Source of the DNA: Herbaspirillum seropedicae
Lineage (GTDB): Bacteria > Pseudomonadota > Gammaproteobacteria > Burkholderiales > Burkholderiaceae_D
NCBI RefSeq assembly: GCF_001040945.1
Contig: NZ_CP011930.1
Location: 1,054,001 to 1,118,000 of the forward strand
DNA length: 64,000 nt
Reading direction: 5' to 3'
The notes beneath the pieces are model-generated. The model worked only from the letters and a program-made list of their open reading frames with translations. It was not told where the DNA came from and did no database searches. Each line of letters opens with the position of its first letter. Positions within the stretch are counted from its first letter, which is position 1. A program made the position numbers and the translations under genes. Shown here piece after piece: positions 21,366 to 30,216 of this stretch.

Positions 21366-23207
21366 ATGGCGATGGAAACCGACCTGGCCATCATGGCGCG
21401 CGAGGCCATTACGCAACTCACAGCGCAGCCCCATCCCCGCGACGACAGCGCGGCCCAGCAGGGCCCGGCCGCGCCGGCCGCCACGGCCATCCCTGCGCCG
21501 GAAGAGGGCGTGACGCTGTCGCTGTCGGCGCAAGGCAAGTTGCTGGCGGCGCTGGCCACGGCCGTTGACAGCGTCACCGCTGCTTCCGCCGGCGCGCAGC
21601 CTGCCGCGTCCGCAGCGCTCGCCGCCCGCAGCGCTGACCCGACGCTGCCGGTCACCCGCAAGCTGCTCTTTGCGCTGGAGGCCCAACTGGTGGCCGCACG
21701 CGGCAGCGCCGAAGCGATCCAGCTGGCCGATGCCGAACTGCCGCCCTCGCAAGAGCCGCAGCGGCTGGCGCGTGCGCGCCAGGCGACCGAATCGCTCTAT
21801 GGCCGCGCCGCCAATCCCTTTGCCGGGCTGGGGCGCGCCGAGCTGTCCGCGATCGTCTATGACGACAGCGGCGCCTACACCATCAACGAACGCTACGCCG
21901 CCGCCAACCAGCGCACCGAGCTGGACCAGCGTTTCTGGGCGCCGGTCTTCCAGCGCGCTCTGGAGAGCGGCAACTGGCAGCCGGTGATCACTGCGGCCCT
22001 GGTGTTCTACGTCAGCCTCTCGGCCTTGGAGCGCACCGCCTATCCCGACAATTACCCGCAACTGCTGCAGCAGTACCTGGACCTCTACCGCCTGCAACCG
22101 CAAGCGGTGCTGCCAGCGCCGCAGCAGGCCGATCTGGCGCGCATGCTGGAAACGCTGGTCTTGCCCGGCGGGCCGCTGGCCCTGGCCGGCGGAGCCATCC
22201 AGGGTCTGCTGCTACCGCGCCTGGGGCCATCGCTGGCCGAGATCCTCGCCGCCGCACCGCGCCTGGCGGACCTGGTGCAGGTCAATAATCTGGCGCACAG
22301 TGTCCAGGACAGCAGCTATCTGCTCTTGCTGCAACGGGTCTTCGGCGTGCAGCGGCGGGAGGATGAACCGGCGCCGGCGCGCCGCACCAGCGTCCCAGGC
22401 AATGGCAGTGGCGTGGGCAACATGGCAGCGCTGGCTGCGCGGGATTTTCTGTCCTATGGCGACCGGCGCTATCTGGCCGCGGCCTATGCGTATGCCCAGC
22501 AGCAGGGGATTGCGCCGGAAGAAGTGGACGCCCTGGCGCAGGATCTGGCGCGCTATCGCCAGGAGCGCGCAGGGGCCGGCGCGTCGGCGGATGCAGCCGA
22601 TGCAGCCCGCGCGCTTGCGCATACCACCCGAATGAGTAGCGAAGACAGATTGATCGCCCAGCGGCTGCTGTCGAGCCAGGCGGCGCGCCAGACCCAGCTG
22701 GACCACGCCTTCCTGGCCTGGCTGCTGGATCCGGCTGGCGGCGGCTGGCGCGACGGACTCGCCAGCGGGCACAGTGTCTCCCTTGGGGTGCTGGAGCGAT
22801 TGCTGGCCGGCCTGGCCGGGGTGAGCCTGGGCCAGTCCGCCGGTCCGGCCGCCGAGCTGGAGCCGGCCTACCGGCTGGTGCTCGAGCGCATCGCCTTGCA
22901 GGAGGCGGCGGCCAACCGCGCAGCCTCCACAGGCGTCCTTGCCGACGCCGCGCAGGAACTCACGCGGGCCGCGCAGATGGCCGCGCTGGCGCGCAGCGAC
23001 GCTGCCGAGACCGCCTTCCTCAACAATGCCCTGATGCTGCTGCGGATGTATCGCCTGTCCCTGACCATGAGTCCGGTGGAGCAGCGCACCCTGGCCGAGC
23101 TGGTCTATTCATCCCTCAAGCAGCGCCGCCGTCCCCGGACGCGCCGGGGCAAACTGTTCCTGGCATGGGCCGAGCGCAGTCCGCTCATGCCCTCCTTGCC
23201 TGGCTGA
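21366..23207 (+). CDS. Uncharacterised 613-residue protein
   Basis: I do not recognise this protein. Its coding character is good: AGGAGA 7 bases before the ATG, one long frame, codon use like neighbours. The first 90 residues are alanine/proline-rich and disordered-looking, with EEGVTLSLSAQGKLLAAL, a type of LS-x-x-GK segment I associate with surface-appendage or secretion-linked proteins, though that is weak. The rest is alpha-helical, with no signal peptide and no clear membrane helix apart from the hydrophobic patch around PLALAGGAIQGLLLPRLG. The C-terminus is basic (QRRRPRTRRGK). Flanked by an AraC regulator on the left and convergent with the AidB-like gene; 22 bases separate the two stops. 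Confidence 0.7.
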   Translation: MAMETDLAIMAREAITQLTAQPHPRDDSAAQQGPAAPAATAIPAPEEGVTLSLSAQGKLLAALATAVDSVTAASAGAQPAASAALAARSADPTLPVTRKLLFALEAQLVAARGSAEAIQLADAELPPSQEPQRLARARQATESLYGRAANPFAGLGRAELSAIVYDDSGAYTINERYAAANQRTELDQRFWAPVFQRALESGNWQPVITAALVFYVSLSALERTAYPDNYPQLLQQYLDLYRLQPQAVLPAPQQADLARMLETLVLPGGPLALAGGAIQGLLLPRLGPSLAEILAAAPRLADLVQVNNLAHSVQDSSYLLLLQRVFGVQRREDEPAPARRTSVPGNGSGVGNMAALAARDFLSYGDRRYLAAAYAYAQQQGIAPEEVDALAQDLARYRQERAGAGASADAADAARALAHTTRMSSEDRLIAQRLLSSQAARQTQLDHAFLAWLLDPAGGGWRDGLASGHSVSLGVLERLLAGLAGVSLGQSAGPAAELEPAYRLVLERIALQEAAANRAASTGVLADAAQELTRAAQMAALARSDAAETAFLNNALMLLRMYRLSLTMSPVEQRTLAELVYSSLKQRRRPRTRRGKLFLAWAERSPLMPSLPG

Positions 23208-23229
23208 GCGAGGGCCGTCTGCCTGCCCT

Positions 23230-24882
23230 TCAGGCCTCGGGCCAGGCGCGTTGCAGGATGGCTTCCTGGGCCGCCAGGGAGGCGCTTCCCAGCGTGCCAT
23301 AGACGCGCCCGCCATCGGCCTGGCTGCGGCTTTCCAGGAAGGCTTGGGCCGAACCTGCCGGGGCATGGCGCAGCATGAGCATGCCCTGCAGCGCCAGCAC
23401 CAGTTGCTGCACCAGGCGACGGGCGCCGGCTTCGCGCTCTTCTTCCGGAGCGGCCAGCATCTGCTTGAGCGCATCGACCTGTTGGCGCAGGGCCGGATGT
23501 CCTGCCGCCGCATCGTCGAGCTCCAGCAACAGCAGCGCCAGGCCCTGGGTTTCGCGGGCCATGGCGCGCAGCACATCCAGGCACATCACATTGCCCGACC
23601 CCTCCCAGATCGAATTGACCGGTGCTTCGCGATACAGGCGCGCCATCGGCGCGGTCTCGACATAGCCATTGCCGCCCCAGACTTCCATGCATTCGCCGGT
23701 GAATTCCAGCGTCCGCTTGCAGATCCAGAACTTGGCGGCGGGCGTGATGATGCGCTTCCAGGCGCGCTGCAGGGGATCGTCAGGGGCATCGAAGGCGTGC
23801 GCTACGCGCAGCATGAGCATGGTGGCCGCTTCGCTTTCCAGCGCCAGGTCGGCCAGCACGGCGCGCATGAGGGGCTGTTCGGCCAGGCGGCGGCCAAAGG
23901 CGCTGCGGTGGCGCGCGTGGTGGATGGCCTGCACCAGCGCCTGGCGCATCAGGGCGGCGCTGCCGATGATGCAGTCCAGCCGGGTGTGGTTGGCCATCTC
24001 GATGATGGTGGGAATGCCGCGTCCCTCGTCGCCCACCATGATGCCCATGGCTTCCTCGAACTCGACCTCACTGCTGCTGTTGGAGCGGTTGCCCAGCTTG
24101 TCCTTCAGGCGCTGGATCAGGATGGGATTGCGCGTGCCATCCGGCAGCCAGCGTGGCACGAAGAAGCAGGACAGGCCGTTCTCGGTGCGCGCCAGCATCA
24201 GGTGCGCGTCGCACATCGGGGCGGAGAAGAACCACTTGTGGCCGGACAGCAGATAGGCCGCGCCACGCCCGTCATTGAGAGGATCGACCGGCATGGCGAT
24301 GGAGGCGTTGCTGCGCACGTCCGAGCCGCCCTGTTTCTCGGTCATGCCCATGCCGATGAGGATGGAACGCTTTTGCGGGATGGGCAGGTCGCGGGCGTCA
24401 TGCTCGCGCGAGAACAGGCGCGTGCGCAACTGTTCGAACAGCGCCGGTTCCTGTTGCAGCACTGCAATGGCGGCGAAGGTCATGGTGGTCGGGCAGAGCG
24501 ACCCAGCCTCGATCTGCGCATGCAGGAAGTAGCCGGCCGCGCGCGCTGCGTGGGCGCCATCGCCCGGCTGCATCCACGGCAGGGCGTGCAGGCCGGCGCG
24601 GCGCAACTGGTCCAGCAGCGTATGCCAGGCGGGATGGAACTCGACCACGTCGATACGGCGCCCGCAGCGGTCATGGGTATGCAGGACAGGGGTGTGACGA
24701 TTGGCCAGCTCGGCCATCTCGCGCATCTCGGCGCCGCCCAGCAGCTCGCCCTGGCTGGCCAGGGTGCAGTCATGCCAGTGCGCGCCCTCGCGCTGGACCG
24801 CCTCGGCCAGCGCCGCATCGCTGCGGTAGAGGTTGTAGCCGGACAGATCAGGGACCTGGTTGGTGATCTCGTGGGTGTGCAT
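23230..24882 (-). CDS. aidB: AidB-like acyl-CoA dehydrogenase family flavoprotein
   Basis: FAD protein of 550 residues in the acyl-CoA dehydrogenase superfamily, AidB branch. AidB of E. coli is induced in the adaptive response to alkylating agents, binds DNA and has weak isovaleryl-CoA dehydrogenase activity. Family landmarks: MTEKQGGSDVRSNAS (FAD/substrate loop), LSGHKWFFSAPMCDA, HTRLDCIIGSAALMRQAL, and near residue 410 the ECMEVWGGNGYVE segment followed by REAPVNSIWEGSGNVM, where acyl-CoA dehydrogenases carry their catalytic/FAD-contact residues. The frame reaches 24963; ATG 24882 with GGAGA 4 bases ahead is preferred. Single gene, no Ada-type site seen. Confidence 0.85.
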   Translation of the reverse strand: MHTHEITNQVPDLSGYNLYRSDAALAEAVQREGAHWHDCTLASQGELLGGAEMREMAELANRHTPVLHTHDRCGRRIDVVEFHPAWHTLLDQLRRAGLHALPWMQPGDGAHAARAAGYFLHAQIEAGSLCPTTMTFAAIAVLQQEPALFEQLRTRLFSREHDARDLPIPQKRSILIGMGMTEKQGGSDVRSNASIAMPVDPLNDGRGAAYLLSGHKWFFSAPMCDAHLMLARTENGLSCFFVPRWLPDGTRNPILIQRLKDKLGNRSNSSSEVEFEEAMGIMVGDEGRGIPTIIEMANHTRLDCIIGSAALMRQALVQAIHHARHRSAFGRRLAEQPLMRAVLADLALESEAATMLMLRVAHAFDAPDDPLQRAWKRIITPAAKFWICKRTLEFTGECMEVWGGNGYVETAPMARLYREAPVNSIWEGSGNVMCLDVLRAMARETQGLALLLLELDDAAAGHPALRQQVDALKQMLAAPEEEREAGARRLVQQLVLALQGMLMLRHAPAGSAQAFLESRSQADGGRVYGTLGSASLAAQEAILQRAWPEA

Positions 24883-24998
24883 GGCGTCTCCATGGTCTTG
24901 CACGGACAAGGACGCCCCTGATTGTTGTGATGGGTGAGGGCGTTGCAGTCCAGTGTAGACCATTTGCCGCCCCTTCCGCAGCCCTCCAGGCCGGCGCC

Positions 24999-26969
24999 TC
25001 AGTGCGCCGGCGTTCCCAGCAGCAGGCGGCGCAGTGCGTCGCCTGCGTGATCGGCCAGGTATTGCGCGCCGTAGGCGCTGAGATGGCCGGGATCGAAGTA
25101 GAGGATGCGTGGACCGTCGATCACCTTGCAGCCGTGCTCGTCACACAGTGTGGGGTAGGGATCGAACACGGGCACGTCCAGCCGCTGCAGCAGGGGCAGC
25201 ATCAGGTCGCGGTAATGATCGTCCATCTGCTCGGCCTTGGCGCGCGGCAGGTTGCAGAAGTCGGCATCGGACAGGCGGATGCCGCGCAGCACGCAGGATT
25301 TCGGATTGGCGCCGTTGGGGGGAGACAGCAGCACCACTACGCGCTTGCCCAACTGGCGGTAGTAGAGGATGGTGTGCTCCAGCGCCTTGAGGACGCCCTT
25401 CGGATTGGCGGCGATATGGCCAGGCCAGTTGGCAGCCAGCACGACGGTCTTGATCGATGGGGTCTGGCGCGCGTAGGCCGCCACCCGCTCGCTGATCTCA
25501 CCGCAATAGCCACCGCCGCCATCGAGCAGCGAAGCACAGCCGCCACGGGCGAATTGCTGGAAGACCAGTTGCGGCTGGGGGCTGGCTTGATACAGGCGAG
25601 CCAGCATGGGGGCGTAGGCGCCCGAGTAGCTGTCGCCGATCAGCAGCACCTGGGGTGGTTCGGCGCTGACCGGCGCAGCGCACCAGTCGCGTGAATGTTC
25701 CTGGCCCATCAGTGCGGCGCAGGAGGGATGCGGCAGTTCGAAGTGGTTCAGCACCGCTGTTTCCTTGACCTGGTCATTGAACAGCATCGCCACCGCGCCC
25801 AGTTGCCGGAAGTCCATGCCATTACGCTTGACCACGTAGCCGCCCAGCGCCGCCATCAGCGCCATCAGCAGCGCCAATGTCACAGCAGAGCGATGGCCGG
25901 CGCTGCGCAGGCGCACCGGGAGCTCCACCAGGCGATAGGTCAGCCAGGCCAGCAGCAGCGCCAGCGCCACCGCCGCCAGCCGCAACTGGACCGACGGCGT
26001 CGCGCCTACGACCAGGCGCGCGAAGGCCAGCAGCGGCCAGTGCCAGAGGTAGAGCGGATAGCTGATCAGGCCGACCCACACCATGGTCCGATGCGAGAGC
26101 AGGCTGCGGTTGATCCGCGCCTGCGGTCCGGCGGCCAGCAGCAGGACCGCGCCGGTCACCGGCAGCAGCGCCCACCAGCCGGGGAAGGCGTCGTCCTTGG
26201 TGATGGTGGCGATGGCCACGACGATGAGCAGCAGCCCCGCCACCGAGAGACGGTGGGCCTGGACACTTGTCGGGACAGCTCCCTGGCGATGTCGCCAGGC
26301 CAGCAGCGCGCCTGCGCCCAGTTCCCAGAAGCGCGACATGGGCAGGTAGAACGCGGCCACCGCGTCCCGGTGCAGCCAGACGATGTTCCAGCCGAAGGAC
26401 AGCGCCATGACGCCCAGCAGCACCGCCAGCATGCCAGTGCGGCGTCTCCAGGCCGCCCACAGCATCAGCGGCCAGAACAGGTAGAACTGTTCTTCCACTC
26501 CCAGCGACCACAGGTGCAGCAGCGGCTTGGTCTCGGCCGAAGTATCGAAATAGCCGGCTTCGTTCCACAGCACGATGTTGGAAACGAAACCAGCCCCGCC
26601 CAGGAGATGCTTGCCCAACTGCCGGTATTCCTCCGGCAGCAGGATGAACCAGCCCGCCAGCAGGCAGGCCAGCATCACCAGCAGCAGCGCCGGGAAGATG
26701 CGCCGGATCCGGCGGATGTAGAAATCGACGATGCTGAAGCGGTCGCGCTGGAGGGCGTCGAAGAGGATGCCGCTGATGAGGAAGCCGGAGATGACGAAGA
26801 AGATGTCCACCCCCACGAATCCGCCCGGCAGCCATTCCGGGAAGGCGTGGAACACCACCACCGAGAGCACGGCGATGGCGCGCAGGCCGTCGATGTCGGG
26901 ACGGTAACCTGGATGGGCGGTGGCAGGAGAAGCAGCGCCTGCGGGCGTCTTGTGATTGCTGGCAAGCAT
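24999..26969 (-). CDS. Acyltransferase-3 / SGNH fusion (OafA/YrhL family surface polysaccharide O-acyltransferase)
   Basis: A 656-residue two-domain inner-membrane protein. Residues about 20-370 form the acyltransferase-3 domain with ten or so membrane helices: YRPDIDGLRAIAVLSVVVFHA carries the conserved histidine, then GGFVGVDIFFVISGFLIS and SLGVEEQFYLFWPLML. The C-terminal SGNH esterase/transferase domain has LLIGDSYSGAY (nucleophile serine) and a terminal DPGHLSAYGAQ with the Asp-x-x-His pair. Such proteins move acetyl groups to periplasmic O-antigen or other glycans. No polysaccharide genes are adjacent, so the target is open. Start at ATG 26969 has only a weak ribosome site. Confidence 0.87.
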   Translation of the reverse strand: MLASNHKTPAGAASPATAHPGYRPDIDGLRAIAVLSVVVFHAFPEWLPGGFVGVDIFFVISGFLISGILFDALQRDRFSIVDFYIRRIRRIFPALLLVMLACLLAGWFILLPEEYRQLGKHLLGGAGFVSNIVLWNEAGYFDTSAETKPLLHLWSLGVEEQFYLFWPLMLWAAWRRRTGMLAVLLGVMALSFGWNIVWLHRDAVAAFYLPMSRFWELGAGALLAWRHRQGAVPTSVQAHRLSVAGLLLIVVAIATITKDDAFPGWWALLPVTGAVLLLAAGPQARINRSLLSHRTMVWVGLISYPLYLWHWPLLAFARLVVGATPSVQLRLAAVALALLLAWLTYRLVELPVRLRSAGHRSAVTLALLMALMAALGGYVVKRNGMDFRQLGAVAMLFNDQVKETAVLNHFELPHPSCAALMGQEHSRDWCAAPVSAEPPQVLLIGDSYSGAYAPMLARLYQASPQPQLVFQQFARGGCASLLDGGGGYCGEISERVAAYARQTPSIKTVVLAANWPGHIAANPKGVLKALEHTILYYRQLGKRVVVLLSPPNGANPKSCVLRGIRLSDADFCNLPRAKAEQMDDHYRDLMLPLLQRLDVPVFDPYPTLCDEHGCKVIDGPRILYFDPGHLSAYGAQYLADHAGDALRRLLLGTPAH

Positions 26970-27195
26970 GAATGCTTAAGGAAAAGCTAGGCATTATATT
27001 GCCTATTTATTGAGCGACGAGAAAATGTGACTTCGACGTCGTTATTTTTCTAAGCCTTTAAATGATTTGGCTATATCCTTATAAGCATCTTGTTAGGTCG
27101 CAGCGTCTGCACATGCGTTCCAGTCATATTAGAATGATCGTTTCGACCAGAGATTGCGCCGTGCGCCAGTACGGTTGCGCAAGGAAGCCAAGCAG

Positions 27196-28098
27196 ATGTC
27201 CTATCCGACCATCGAATCCACCATCGGCAATACCCCGCTGATCCTGCTGCCGCGCATCGGCGGCGAAGAAGCCAAGCGCCGCAACAACCTCATCCTGGGC
27301 AAGCTGGAAGGCAACAATCCGGCCGGGTCGGTCAAGGACCGCGCCGCCTTTTCCATGATCACCCGCGCTGAAGCGCGCGGGCAGATCAAGCCAGGCGACA
27401 CCCTCATCGAAGCCACCAGCGGCAATACCGGGATCGCCCTGGCGATGGTGGCGGCCATGCGTGGCTACAAGATGATCTTGCTCATGCCCGAGAACCTCTC
27501 TGAAGAGCGCCGCCAGAGCATGGCGGCCTACGGGGCCAAGATCGTGCTCACGCCCAAGAGCGGCGGCATGGAATACGCCCGCGACCTGGCCGAACAGATG
27601 CAGAAGAACGGCGAAGGCCTGATCCTGGACCAGTTCGCCAACCCGGACAATCCGCTGGCCCACTACGAAACCACCGGTCCGGAGATCTGGCGCGATACCA
27701 AGGGCAGCATCACCCATTTCGTCAGCGCCATGGGCACCACCGGCACCATCATGGGGGTAGCCCAATACCTCAAGGAACAGAATGCGCAGGTGCAGATCGT
27801 GGGCGCGCAGCCGGAAGAGGGCTCGTCCATCCCCGGTATCCGCAAGTGGCCGGAAGCCTACCTGCCCAAGATCTTCGACCGTTCGCGGGTGGACCAGATC
27901 GAATCGGTCAGCCAGGCCGATGCCGAAAACATGGCCCGCAAGCTGGCCGTGACCGAGGGCGTGTTCTGCGGCATCTCGGCCGCCGGCGCCTGTGAGGTGG
28001 CGGTGCGGCTGTCGCACCAGCTGGAAAACGCCACCATCGTCTTCATCGTCTGTGATCGGGGCGATCGCTATCTGTCTACCGGGGTCTTCCCCGCCTGA
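27196..28098 (+). CDS. cysM: Cysteine synthase B (O-acetylserine sulfhydrylase) CysM
   Basis: Pyridoxal-phosphate enzyme making cysteine from O-acetylserine and sulfide or thiosulfate. 300 residues: TIGNTPLILLPRI at the start, the PLP lysine in NPAGSVKDRAA (about residue 45), the substrate loop EATSGNTGIALA, and the phosphate-binding MGTTGTIMGVAQYL. Wording around the active site (KWPEAYLPKIFD) follows CysM rather than CysK. ATG 27196 has AAGGAAG ahead; the frame can be read from 27154. Divergent from the acyltransferase gene over 226 bases of comparatively AT-rich DNA. Confidence 0.93.
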   Translation: MSYPTIESTIGNTPLILLPRIGGEEAKRRNNLILGKLEGNNPAGSVKDRAAFSMITRAEARGQIKPGDTLIEATSGNTGIALAMVAAMRGYKMILLMPENLSEERRQSMAAYGAKIVLTPKSGGMEYARDLAEQMQKNGEGLILDQFANPDNPLAHYETTGPEIWRDTKGSITHFVSAMGTTGTIMGVAQYLKEQNAQVQIVGAQPEEGSSIPGIRKWPEAYLPKIFDRSRVDQIESVSQADAENMARKLAVTEGVFCGISAAGACEVAVRLSHQLENATIVFIVCDRGDRYLSTGVFPA

Positions 28099-28136
28099 CG
28101 CCCTCGGCGGCAGAGGCTGCTGCCGAGCTCAGCAAT

Positions 28137-28163
28137 AAAAAACGGAGCCGCTGGCTCCGTTTT
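28137..28163. terminator. Intrinsic terminator after cysM
   Basis: Stem AACGGAGCC / GGCTCCGTT with a 3-base loop, flanked by A-run and TTTT; also usable by the convergent HTH gene. Confidence 0.85.
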
Positions 28164-28196
28164 CTATTGTCCTACCGAGGCTTGGCCGGGTGCGGC

Positions 28197-28544
28197 TTAC
28201 TCGGCGCTGCCGGTGGTTGGCGCAGCAGCCGGCGCGGCGCCTGGCTTGGGTTTGAACTGCTTGTCGCTGATGCGGAATTTCTCGCGGCGGTCGCCCATCA
28301 GTTCACGCAGTTCGCGGATGGACAGCTCGCTGACCTCGTGCATGCGGATCAGCAGCGAGGCGCCCACCGGCAGGCGGCGGTGACGGATCTTGCTGATGAC
28401 CGGTGGCGCGACTTCCAGCGCGCGCGACAGGGCCGCGTCATTCTTCAGGTGCAACTTCTCGATCAGCGCATCCAGCAGGTGGTTGGGATCGTAGTTGACT
28501 TGATCGGAAATGGAATTGGTTTCAGCAGTATCGTTGGTAGTCAT
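28197..28544 (-). CDS. Small helix-turn-helix DNA-binding protein
   Basis: 115 residues. The central part ALIEKLHLKNDAALSRALEVAPPVISKIRHRRLPVGASLLIRMHEV is a Cro/CI-like helix-turn-helix: helix 2 at DAALSRALE and recognition helix at APPVISKIRHR. The C-terminus (KPKPGAAPAAAPTTGSAE) is a flexible tail. Likely a small transcriptional regulator; targets unknown, though the AT-rich upstream region with a perfect dyad is a candidate for autoregulation. No strong ribosome site upstream of the ATG. Confidence 0.7.
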   Translation of the reverse strand: MTTNDTAETNSISDQVNYDPNHLLDALIEKLHLKNDAALSRALEVAPPVISKIRHRRLPVGASLLIRMHEVSELSIRELRELMGDRREKFRISDKQFKPKPGAAPAAAPTTGSAE

Positions 28545-28880
28545 GATCGGGACGTTCCATTATGCAGATGTTTGTGGAAGGCTTTGCGCCTAAGCATTAA
28601 TTGTTTGTAAAACTGCAAAACGCGACTGACGCTATCCTCGCCAAGGCAATGCCTCTTTCTGCAAGATATCGAAAGCCCTATCAAAGAACGACTTCAAAAC
28701 AATGTCAGCAAGCTTTCTGTTCTCTGACCAAGTGCGCTTGAAGCAGCACAACAATAATTCTATGTCTATATAGAAATAATTGCACATTTTTCATGCAGTC
28801 AGAAAAACTTATTCTGCAATAGTTGCAGCAACTCACTTTCGAATTTGTAACAGATATTAACAGGAAAATTTCGAGTTTTG
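28545..28880. other. AT-rich non-coding region upstream of the small HTH gene
   Basis: No credible gene. Base composition is clearly poorer in GC than the surroundings. It contains several CTGCAA/TTGCAG-type hexamers (near 28611, 28658 and the dyad at 28814-28828) and A/T runs, suggesting a regulatory region for the minus-strand HTH gene. Confidence 0.5.
28814..28828. promoter_or_regulatory. Perfect dyad CTGCAA-TAG-TTGCAG
   Basis: Two 6-base arms are exact reverse complements around a 3-base centre. The size suits a dimeric Cro-like regulator, and related CTGCAA half-sites lie nearer the HTH gene. It is an operator candidate only. Confidence 0.4.
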
Positions 28881-29477
28881 CTAGCGTTGCTTGTTTGTCA
28901 CGACAAATGGAAGCATATTCCAGCCAGTTAGGCCCAGTTCGCGCAAAGTCGCCATATTTCGCTCGAAGATGGTCGACGCGTCAGGATAGGCCGCCACGGC
29001 CCTGTCGATGCTGCTTTCTCGCAACAGGTGGAGGATGGGAAAAGGCGAGCGATTGCTGTAGTTCTCGATATCGTCGGGGCCGGCGTCGGCAAATTGATAT
29101 TCAGGATGGAAGCTGGCGATCTGCAGTTCGCCGTCCAGCCTCATCCTTTCCAGGATGCGATCTGCCCAGTCCAGGAAATCGTTGTATTCGTGGAAGTCGG
29201 CGAATGCGAGCGGCAGGATCAGCAAGGTGGTATCGATGTGTTCGGGATCGGCTTTTGCCAGCAGCGCCAGTTCTTCTTCCAGATCGGCAGCTACGCCATC
29301 CCAGTCCTGACCTTTGCTGACGCGGTAGCGGACCTGATTTTTCACATGGACGGATTTGGCAAACGGGCAAAGATTGAGGCCGATCACAGCCTGTTCCAGC
29401 CAGGCGCGGGTGAGGGCGACGACCTGGTCGTCGCTGGGGGCAGCAGGGGCGGGAGATGCGGTGTTCATGGCCGGCAT
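28881..29477 (-). CDS. DUF1415 family protein
   Basis: 198 residues, soluble. Matches DUF1415 as I know it: RAWLEQAVIGLNLCPFAKSVHVKNQVRY at the start and ELQIASFHPEYQFA followed by NRSPFPILHLLRESSIDRAV at the end. The function of the family is unknown; the conserved CPFAK cysteine and FHPEYQF histidine suggest a possible active or metal site. ATG 29468 (third codon on) is an alternative start; neither has a clear ribosome site. Divergent from yaeQ. Confidence 0.8.
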   Translation of the reverse strand: MPAMNTASPAPAAPSDDQVVALTRAWLEQAVIGLNLCPFAKSVHVKNQVRYRVSKGQDWDGVAADLEEELALLAKADPEHIDTTLLILPLAFADFHEYNDFLDWADRILERMRLDGELQIASFHPEYQFADAGPDDIENYSNRSPFPILHLLRESSIDRAVAAYPDASTIFERNMATLRELGLTGWNMLPFVVTNKQR

Positions 29478-29616
29478 TGTCGCATGCGCTCGCCGATGCG
29501 CACAGCGGGCCTGAATCGGCTATGCTTGCCAACCTTTGACCGCGGCGCTGCACGCCCGGCCGCTCTTCCTTTTGCAAACCACGCGGTGACGGCACGTACC
29601 GCAAGCACAGATTCCC

Positions 29617-30159
29617 ATGGCGCTCAAATCCACCATCTTCAAGGCCGACCTGCAGATCTCCGACATGGATCGGCATTACTACCAGCAGCACGCACTGACC
29701 ATCGCCCGCCACCCCTCCGAGACCGACGAGCGCATGATGATCCGCGTGCTGGCCTTCGCCCTCAACGCCAGCGAGGCGCTGGCCTTCGGCAAGGGTCTTT
29801 CCGATACCGACGAGCCCGACCTGTGGCAGAAGGACCTGACCGGCGCGGTGGAGTTGTGGATCGAAGTGGGCCAGCCTGACGATCGCGCCATCCTCAAGGC
29901 CTGCGGACGGGCCGAGCGGGTGATCGTCTACAGCTACAGCAGCGTGTCCAATATCTGGTGGAACCAGACCGGCAGCCGCGTCGAGCGCGCCAAGAACCTG
30001 AAGGTCGTCAACATCGCCGCCGAGGCCAGCCAGGCCCTGGCCGCGCTGGCCCAGCGCACCATGCAGCTGCAATGCACGATCCAAGATGGCCAGGTCTGGC
30101 TGGGGGCCAATGAGAACATGGTCTTGATCGAGCCGCAGACCATCAAGGACTTTGCCTGA
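29617..30159 (+). CDS. yaeQ: YaeQ family protein
   Basis: 180 residues, usual length for YaeQ, starting MALKSTIFKADLQISDMDRHYY and containing RHPSETDERMMIRVLAFAL. The family has a PD-(D/E)XK nuclease-like fold (WIEVGQPDDRAILKACGRA aligns with the core), but no firm activity is established; E. coli YaeQ was once reported to suppress haemolysin transcription defects of rfaH mutants. No operon partner. Convergent with the kinase gene. Confidence 0.88.
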   Translation: MALKSTIFKADLQISDMDRHYYQQHALTIARHPSETDERMMIRVLAFALNASEALAFGKGLSDTDEPDLWQKDLTGAVELWIEVGQPDDRAILKACGRAERVIVYSYSSVSNIWWNQTGSRVERAKNLKVVNIAAEASQALAALAQRTMQLQCTIQDGQVWLGANENMVLIEPQTIKDFA

Positions 30160-30216
30160 TCGGTGGCATGGGCAGCCGGATTATCTTATCCACAGGCGTT
30201 CCCGGCCGCGCTTGTT

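Noticed and set aside
30186..30194. DnaA box TTATCCACA (and TTTTCCACA near 35948)
   Set aside because: Isolated single matches with no cluster, no AT-rich unwinding region and no dnaA/dnaN nearby; not an origin.
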